Below are positions 58,324 through 64,000 of a stretch of 64,000 bases of DNA, piece by piece. Position numbers and translations under genes: made by a program. Position 1 is the first letter of the stretch. Each line of letters begins with the position of its first letter. Below the pieces are notes generated by a model. It did not search any database. It was not told the DNA's origin and worked only from the letters and a program-made list of their open reading frames with translations. Source of the DNA: Hydrangea macrophylla (taxonomy: Eukaryota; Streptophyta; Magnoliopsida; Cornales; Hydrangeaceae); NCBI GenBank assembly GCA_033977485.1, contig CM066992.1, positions 103,304,140-103,368,139 on the forward strand. The letters are read 5' to 3'.

Positions 58324-58899
58324 TCTGTTCTCTCTTTGGGTGGCTAGGGTTAATGATATATGGATATCATACTCTCCTAACTAGGTTTATAAAACTACTA
58401 ACACTTGACTACACAAGAATCCCGTTTTTCTTCTTGTGGGCTCACAAAAGAGATTTATATGAGCCCAGAATGCAATCCAAACCACTAAAATAGCTAACCC
58501 AAATGGTACTCATACCCCGGGTACTTAATTTTCATGTTAAATTCACTAATTAACTTACTTGTGGGCCCCGAAACACTACCTGACACTAAACTCGTCATTC
58601 TACAAAAAAATATAACTCAGTCATACAAATAATCTATCATACAATTTAATTAAAGCTCAAAATGTCATGTCATAATAATAATGAAACATTAGAAATTTTA
58701 ATAATACAAAAACAATCGGGGAAATATTACTGGTATTAGTAACAAATTAAATATGCTTACTAGCAATTTAATTAATGGGTTCTCCAAACTTAAAATTTTT
58801 AAACACGTGTCTTACATATGCACACTCATATAATATTACTAACTGAAAATAATTATTTAAATAATTATTTACACACTTAGAAATTTTAGGGTTATTACA
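56091..58899 (-). mobile_element. Solo gypsy LTR (minus), 2.8 kb
   Basis: The perfect duplication TGCAT (56086-56090 and 58900-58904) bounds TGTCACACCCCG...TAGGGTTATTACA. The minus-strand start, TGTAATAACCC, resembles other chromovirus LTRs. Inside are a two-copy repeat of about 35 bp (TTAAGCCAGCTTGATCACGA; about 57181-57268) and an ATT microsatellite (58235-58292). No palindrome array was found, unlike several LTRs in this window. Confidence 0.85.
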
Positions 58900-58989
58900 T
58901 GCATAGAGTTCACTAGTTCATCCATAGAGTGCGAATAGTAATTCCCTTAACTTTATCACTCATATACAATTTGTGCGGGTCTCATATTA

Positions 58990-59220
58990 TCATTTATTAT
59001 TATTATTATTTTTTGATTATGGATGAACACACACATAACCCTCCTTAATCCAACCCCAAAGTTCCATAATGGCCCACAACAAAGCCCAACAAGGGTCATT
59101 CATTCTGAATGAAGAACAAACAGGGGGCAAGCAAAGACTCATCTTAAGGGGAGTCGAATCCTCTATCTCCCCACTGGGGAGAAAGATGTCACACCATTTG
59201 GGTAAAACCCGCTTGGTATA
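58990..59220 (-). mobile_element. SINE copy related to 22011-22263 (minus)
   Basis: Shares CAACCCCAAAG..CCATAATG..CCACAA.AAAGCCCAA, GACGAACAA-like and GGGGAGAAAGATGTCACACC blocks with the first copy. An ATT-repeat tail is on the plus-strand left side. The B-box-like GGATTCGACTCC lies on the minus strand. The possible duplication around TATCATTTA/TATAATTCATTTA is imperfect, so this copy is older. Confidence 0.65.
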
Positions 59221-59229
59221 ATTCATTTA

Positions 59230-59656
59230 AGGGTTAATTACATGGACCTCCTATGAGGTTTGGAGAAATTACACGGATCTCCCCTCTATATTGCAAAATA
59301 CGCAGACCTCCCCTCTTACATGAATTTACTATTTTACCCTTATTTGTTTACCATTTTACTAAACTACACACACCTCTTTCTACTGTGTGGATATATGTCT
59401 ATGAATATACAAGTACATTCATAAATATGGACATATATATATATATATATATATGAATATAAATTTGTTCAAAAATTTAAACCCAAAATCAATTTGTTCG
59501 AAAAATCTAAGATCTAAACCCAAAATACGAAACCCACCTCAAAGTTATATACAAGTATCTATGTACATATGTATTCAATGACTATATATATACAAATATG
59601 TATGTATGTATATATGGTGTGCATGTATGTATGTATGCATGTATTTATGTATATAC

Positions 59657-59709
<53 letters not shown>

Positions 59710-59918
59710 TTTTTTTATTTTTTATTTTTATAACTAAAGGGTATTTTCGGCACCAGCAAATTAAGAAGGGTGATCTCTGTAAATTTTGCAATCTAGAGGA
59801 GAGACGTGTGTAATGAAAATCCAAACCTCAAGGGAGGTCTGTGTAATTTTGCACTCTAGAGGGGAGGTCCGTGTAATTTTGCCACACCTCAGGGGAGGTC
59901 CATGTAATTAACCCTTTT
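59230..59918. mobile_element. Foldback Mutator-like element with 9-bp duplication
   Basis: The perfect 9-bp repeat ATTCATTTA (59221-59229 and 59919-59927) flanks inverted ends AGGGTTAATTACATGGACCT and (reverse complement) AAAAGGGTTAATTACATGGA. The long arms carry repeated ACACGGACCTCCCCTC-like words. The centre holds AT tracts and a GA microsatellite (59659-59707). It inserted at the edge of the SINE. Confidence 0.88.
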
Positions 59919-59927
59919 ATTCATTTA

Positions 59928-60699
59928 TATAGAAGATTACAATTACTATATTTTATTTATTTTTTAAAATTTTAAATGTTAGTTTAACATGATGGAGAAC
60001 AAAGAAAAAAGGGTTACTTAGTATTTAGTCTAATATGGCACCCTTTTTTTAGAAATAGGTCCTTTTTAGAATTGAATGTAATATTTAGTCCCTCACTTAA
60101 TTTGAGGGCCACAATACCCCCATATATCTCGCATTTATAAATACAAGATATCTTGCATATCATTAACTCCATCCATCACAGCGTGAAATCAGGGATTCAA
60201 ATTGAAGACAAATCGTCAACATGGAACGAGACGACCCAGAAGGCGATCTCTTTTTGGGCAAATTAATTTCTCAATGATTTTGTATGAATCTTCAAATTTC
60301 TCAGCAAATACCAAGCGGTAGAGAGTGGAAATTGCGATTTCTACTTAGTCTTAAGGGATTTGAGTTAGGGTTTCAGTGATTGGCATCTTGACGATGAATT
60401 GACGACAATGGGAAGGAAAGGTACAAAATTATAGGGTTGTCTTTTAGGATTTGAACTGAGAAATATCTTATCTGAATTGGTTCGAACGATTTGTTGGATT
60501 CATCGATCGTTTACCCTTAGATTTCAAAGTTATGATATTTCTAGGGTTTCGATTAATTTATCGTTTCCTAAAAACAAGTAATGAATGAGTTTATGTGAAA
60601 GCTCTGTTCCTCATAATCATTTGAGTAGATTCATATAAACCACATATGTATGCGAGTTCTACCTTTGTCATAATTCCCACAAAAATGTGTTAATCTTCT
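59928..60699. other. Non-coding stretch
   Basis: A short frame starts ATGGAACGAGACGACCC at 60220 but stops soon and has no recognisable domain. AGGGTTTCAGTG-like leader words occur. No gene can be supported. Confidence 0.35.
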
Positions 60700-62060
60700 A
60701 TGAGTTTCTATTCATCCATTTTTGTATTTGATAAAGACATCTGTAAGGTAAATTTGTGGTAAATTTCTCACTTAATTTGTTGATGTTCAACATGTCACCC
60801 TACACTAGCTAGGAGATTTCCCAATATTGTTTTCTAACTTCCATGAGTTTCTATTCATAAACTGTGAGAAATTTCTTTTCAACTATGTAAGTTTGTGAGT
60901 AATTTGTGAGAAATTTTAAGAAACTATGAGAAACTTGTGAATTTTAAGAATTTTTAGGAAATTTGTGAGAAATTTTAAGAAACTGTGAGAAATTTGTGTT
61001 TTCTAACTTCCATGTATCATACCTCGTGTTGATGAAGAAATTTGTGAGAAATTTAAAGAAACTGTGAAAAATTTCTCATTTGCTATGTAGACGAATTTGG
61101 TGAAAAATCTATCACTTGCAATGTAAAACAATGTAACTGAGAAATTTCTCTTCTACATCCAACGTGTTTGTTAGAATGATATGAGAAATTTCTCACTAAA
61201 ATCCAATCAACGTTGCAATATTTTCTGAACATTATAAGCATCAATGTGAGAATGTATAATATGACAAATTTCTCACAAGCTTCTATTTCCAAAGTTCTTC
61301 AAAGCACCAATTCTGATCGGTGTGGTTAATTTTTGTTTTCAGCTCATTCAAGCAAATTGCCAACAAGACTAGAAGAAACCGACCAACACAAACTGGTATG
61401 AAGATTGCCTTGGGAAAGGCAATAAACGACATACAACTTCGACGCCCCAGTGGATAAGAAATGTAATGCCATCGAAGCTCGGGTAGGCTTGCTACATGTG
61501 TTGCTTAACACAGTAGGGCATTCTTTTACAGTGGAGGCTATAAAGCACTACAAGAAGCATAGATATTTCAATTCCAACGATATTAATGAAAGAATATGAA
61601 ACTTATTTTGAACAATAGGCATCAGTTTTTGAAGCAATGTGAATTATTGTGAATGCATATGCTCTACTGAGCCTTAAAGATTTTTGTCTACATTTAATCA
61701 GATGTGTATATGTTAAACGAATTACATAACTTTTTTGTTTTCCATTCCTCATTTTTCCGTTCTATTGCCTTTCTCCACTGCCATGAACAATTTCTTAGTT
61801 TGATTATCAAAAAATATCCCTTGATCGGAAACAAATAACATCATGGGAAATCGTCTTATTTTGTTCTCACTTTCTCATTAACAAAAGTGAGAAATTTCTC
61901 ATTAACAAAGTGAGAAAAAGGGTGAGAAATTTCTCACCAATTACAAGTCATGAAACTAAACTGAACGTGAATCGAAAGATTGACTTACAATATTTGAATC
62001 TAATTATATTGTTAATCAGATAATATATCAGATTTCTCATTAACCCAATCAAGCATTTCA
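60700..62060. repeat. Region repeating the palindrome GAGAAATTTCTC
   Basis: Perfect GAGAAATTTCTC at 61139, 61183, 61889 and 61924. Many half-sites (GAGAAATTT or AAATTTCTCA) occur across 60760-62040, including a dense run at about 60894-61075 with GTGAGAAATTT...AAGAAACTGTGAGAAATTTGTG. No coding frame or transposon ends were identified. Confidence 0.7.
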
Positions 62061-62427
62061 AATTTCAATCAACTTTATTTCAGCAAACGACTCCTAGAAT
62101 CATGCATGCATATATGGCCATATCTCCACATCCCTATAATTTAGCACTCATTATCACGTTTTTAAGTTAGGCCTAAGAATCAGCACCTCAATTAGTCTTA
62201 TCTAATAAATAGATTATTTTCAAAATAATTAAAACAATAAATGAAAAAGGGCATATTCGTCCAAAGCATGTATACGAAATTTAGGCAAAAGACTAATTTT
62301 TAATTTGTCCTAAATCAAGGGATCAATTTAGTAACACTCAATTCAATTTGGATTTAATCTATTTTAGACGCTAAATGGAGGACTAATTCATAGGTTTCTA
62401 AAGAAAAAATAGAGGGAATGCTTATCA

Positions 62428-62470
<43 letters not shown>

Positions 62471-62510
62471 TTTTACAAATTTCGTGAACTTTGAGCCTAA
62501 AAAAAATTAG

Positions 62511-63310
62511 GTTTATTACAGAAACACCCTCTGTGGTTAGTTTTTTTTTATCAGTTACCCTCCTGTACTTTAAATTGTATTACTATTACCTCTGTGGTAT
62601 GGACTAAAGTGAAACAATCAATTTTTCCGTTAAAGTTAACAGAAAATGGGTAAAAGCACAAAATTACCCCTATTAAATGTTAATGAGAACACTCTTATAT
62701 GCTTAAATGTTTATTCAGGCATATATGATACATTATTATATTTTTTTGATATTATATTTGTTGCTAGAGACCATTTTGTGGTCACTTTGGGTACCTTTGT
62801 GAGAGATTTGACACACACACACACACACACACACACAGAGAGTTTTGGTGATTTTTTTTTTTTTAGTTTTTTTAGATCTTAATATATCACTACACTGGAT
62901 TTCACTGTGTGTGGCCAATGGTGGATAAAAAAAAAAAAACTAATATATTATCAAGATTGTGTGTGTGTCCAAGGATAGATAAAAAATAAAATTAAAAAAT
63001 TTAATAAATTCACTCTCACGAAGGTACCTCAAAGTAATCACAGAATGGTCTCTAGCAACAAATCTAATATCAAAATAACATAATAATGTACCACATATGC
63101 CTAAATAATAAAGATTTAAGCATATAAGGGTGTTCTCATTAGCATGTAATAGGGGTAGTTTCATACTTTTATCCATTTTCCATTAACTTAAACGGAAAAG
63201 TGACTGTTTTATTTTAGTCCAGACCACATAAAGTATTAGTGATATAATTTAAAGCATGTGAGGGTAACTGATAAAAGACATAATCACAATGGGTGTTTCT
63301 GTAATTAAAC
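62511..63310. mobile_element. Foldback element with about 300-bp inverted arms
   Basis: Left GTTTATTACAGAAACACCCT and right (reverse complement) GTTTAATTACAGAAACACCC begin inverted arms of about 300 bp sharing AATGAGAACAC, TAGAGACCATT and GGTACCT blocks. Flanks are A-rich, so the target duplication is ambiguous. A CA microsatellite (62813-62837) lies near the centre. It is Mutator-like by structure and non-coding. Confidence 0.75.
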
Positions 63311-63474
63311 AAAAAAATAAAAACTGGGCTAGAGAAAATTATGTCCAATAGTCCCTCCCCCTTACGCCTATAAACTCTCTTTTAGAAGCCCATTACTGCA
63401 CCACCACTACCGCTTAGCCCAATTGTATCAAGGCAAGACGATGTGTATAGTATGCTTAAAATGAGTGTTCTGTT

Positions 63475-63485
63475 GTCCCACATCG
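63475..63485 (+). promoter_or_regulatory. Upstream sequence element (USE) of a plant snRNA gene
   Basis: GTCCCACATCG, an exact match to the plant snRNA USE consensus RTCCCACATCG. It lies 34 bp before the TATA element, the spacing used by RNA polymerase II snRNA genes; Pol III genes use about 24 bp. Confidence 0.92.
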
Positions 63486-63519
63486 AGTGTGAGATAATAG
63501 CGGACACCAAAGCAGCTCT

Positions 63520-63526
63520 TATATAA
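63520..63526 (+). promoter_or_regulatory. TATA element of the U5 snRNA gene
   Basis: TTATATAATG, correctly placed between the USE and the RNA start, about 30 bp upstream of the inferred first base. Confidence 0.88.
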
Positions 63527-63549
63527 TGAACATGAGACGATTTGGCTGA

Positions 63550-63682
63550 ATCACGCTGCCGCGCGGTGAGCACAAAGCGAACTATTCTTTCGCCTTTTAC
63601 TAAAGAATACCGTGTGCTCGCAGCAATTCAGCGGCATACGCCTATTTTTGGAGGACCCTTTCCCCTTGCGATTTGGGTCCCT
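63550..63682 (+). ncRNA. U5: U5 spliceosomal snRNA
   Basis: A core component of the U5 and U4/U6.U5 snRNPs, whose loop 1 aligns exons during splicing. Loop 1 sequence CGCCTTTTACT (63591-63601) is closed by ATTCTTT/AAAGAAT. Lower stems pair GAGCAC with GTGCTC and GCTGC (63555-63559) with GCAGC (63620-63624). The Sm-site-like TATTTTTGG is at 63643-63651. A 3' hairpin pairs GGACCC (63653-63658) with GGGTCC (63675-63680). Promoter elements fit Pol II transcription. The 5' end is inferred from promoter distance and the 3' end from the hairpin; both could shift a few bases. A CA...AGTTAAC motif near 63697-63710 may be the 3'-end box. Confidence 0.92.
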
Positions 63683-63789
63683 ATCAAATCATAGTTAACT
63701 AATTTAAATGTTGTTACTAATTCCAACTCTTGAGTCTCTCTGTTTGTCAATCTTATTGATTTCGTGTGCTTGACTAATGTTAATTTATC

Positions 63790-64000
63790 TGATAACTTAA
63801 TTCTTAATTAAGTGGTAAATTTTTTTTTTTTTTTTTAGAATTAATTTGTTTTTATTTGACAATATATTATTTAATTGATAATTTTGTTGCTACTTAAAAG
63901 AATCATTGAATGTATTCTATTTTAATACTAGGAATAATGTTTTCAGTAGTGCAATATTCAATCACTTAAAGTATTCAATACTTCCAATTCAACACTTCAT
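63790..64000. mobile_element. Partial copy of the HPR1-intron MITE, cut by the window end
   Basis: AATCATTGAATGTATTCTATTTTAAT...GTTTTCAGTA.TGCAATATTCAATCACTTAAA at 63900-63980 matches 4980-5050. The left part is diverged and the right end lies outside the window. Confidence 0.6.

Noticed and set aside
58147..58384. Poly-Tyr and poly-Ile open frames
   Set aside because: Translations of an ATT microsatellite in the solo LTR at 56091-58899.
59140..59220. tRNA-like B-box sequence
   Set aside because: No cloverleaf; it belongs to a SINE copy with an ATT tail.
60220..60280. Short ATG frame (MERDDPEGDLF...) after a leader-like region
   Set aside because: Stops after about 18 codons and no splice partner could be found.

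Overview
This window comes from a flowering-plant nuclear genome, most likely a eudicot. Its two protein genes are plant single-copy types with many AT-rich introns: a photorespiratory hydroxypyruvate reductase and an SKP1/ASK gene. The rest is dominated by plant-type LTR retrotransposons, MITEs, Helitrons and SINEs. I cannot name the species.

Layout. 1-1.15 kb holds two foldback elements. 2.57-6.64 kb is an apparently intact 13-exon HPR1 gene (386 aa, peroxisomal SKL end, one GC-AG intron). 7-21.6 kb is a nested graveyard: LTR fragments, a minus-strand gag/protease remnant, a minus-strand LTR split by a solo LTR (10865-13338, duplication GTATT), then an Athila-like 5' LTR, primer site and gag cut by another minus-strand LTR. 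22.0-22.3 kb is a SINE with a 13-bp duplication. 23.27-30.18 kb is a two-exon SKP1 gene whose 6.4-kb intron holds a Helitron candidate with captured exons, plus hAT-type and other small elements. 33.5-35.7 kb is an internally deleted copia element, 36.7-37.1 kb a Tourist-like MITE and 37.7-39.9 kb a solo LTR. 40.5-53.1 kb is a solo LTR split by a complete, very young 10.6-kb Ty3/gypsy chromovirus (41029-51608). 56.1-58.9 kb is another solo LTR. 59-63.3 kb carries a SINE, two foldback elements and a region rich in GAGAAATTTCTC. A U5 snRNA gene with a canonical plant promoter lies at about 63550-63682.

The most striking signal is a set of arrays of short CpG-centred palindromes inside the LTRs. 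Each element uses essentially one word, repeated 5-17 times and usually 19-21 bp apart: CAATCGATTG in the complete element, TTCGATCGATCGAA in the related solo LTR, CAGTCGACTG in three gypsy LTRs and one copia LTR, and TCGCGCGA in the Athila-like LTR. In the complete element and the related solo LTR the spacing pattern of both clusters is almost the same (for example 19-25-20-19-20-25-21 against 19-25-19-23-19-25-19) although the word differs at nearly every site. In four LTRs a cluster lies just upstream of the TATA box. Other LTRs in the window have no array, so this is not a general LTR property. I read the arrays as operator or enhancer modules whose recognition word changes in concert; function is inference.

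The two protein genes and the U5 gene are independent housekeeping loci with no evident functional link. Exon coordinates were set by hand from splice signals, reading frame and family knowledge. Coordinates of degenerate repeats are approximate.
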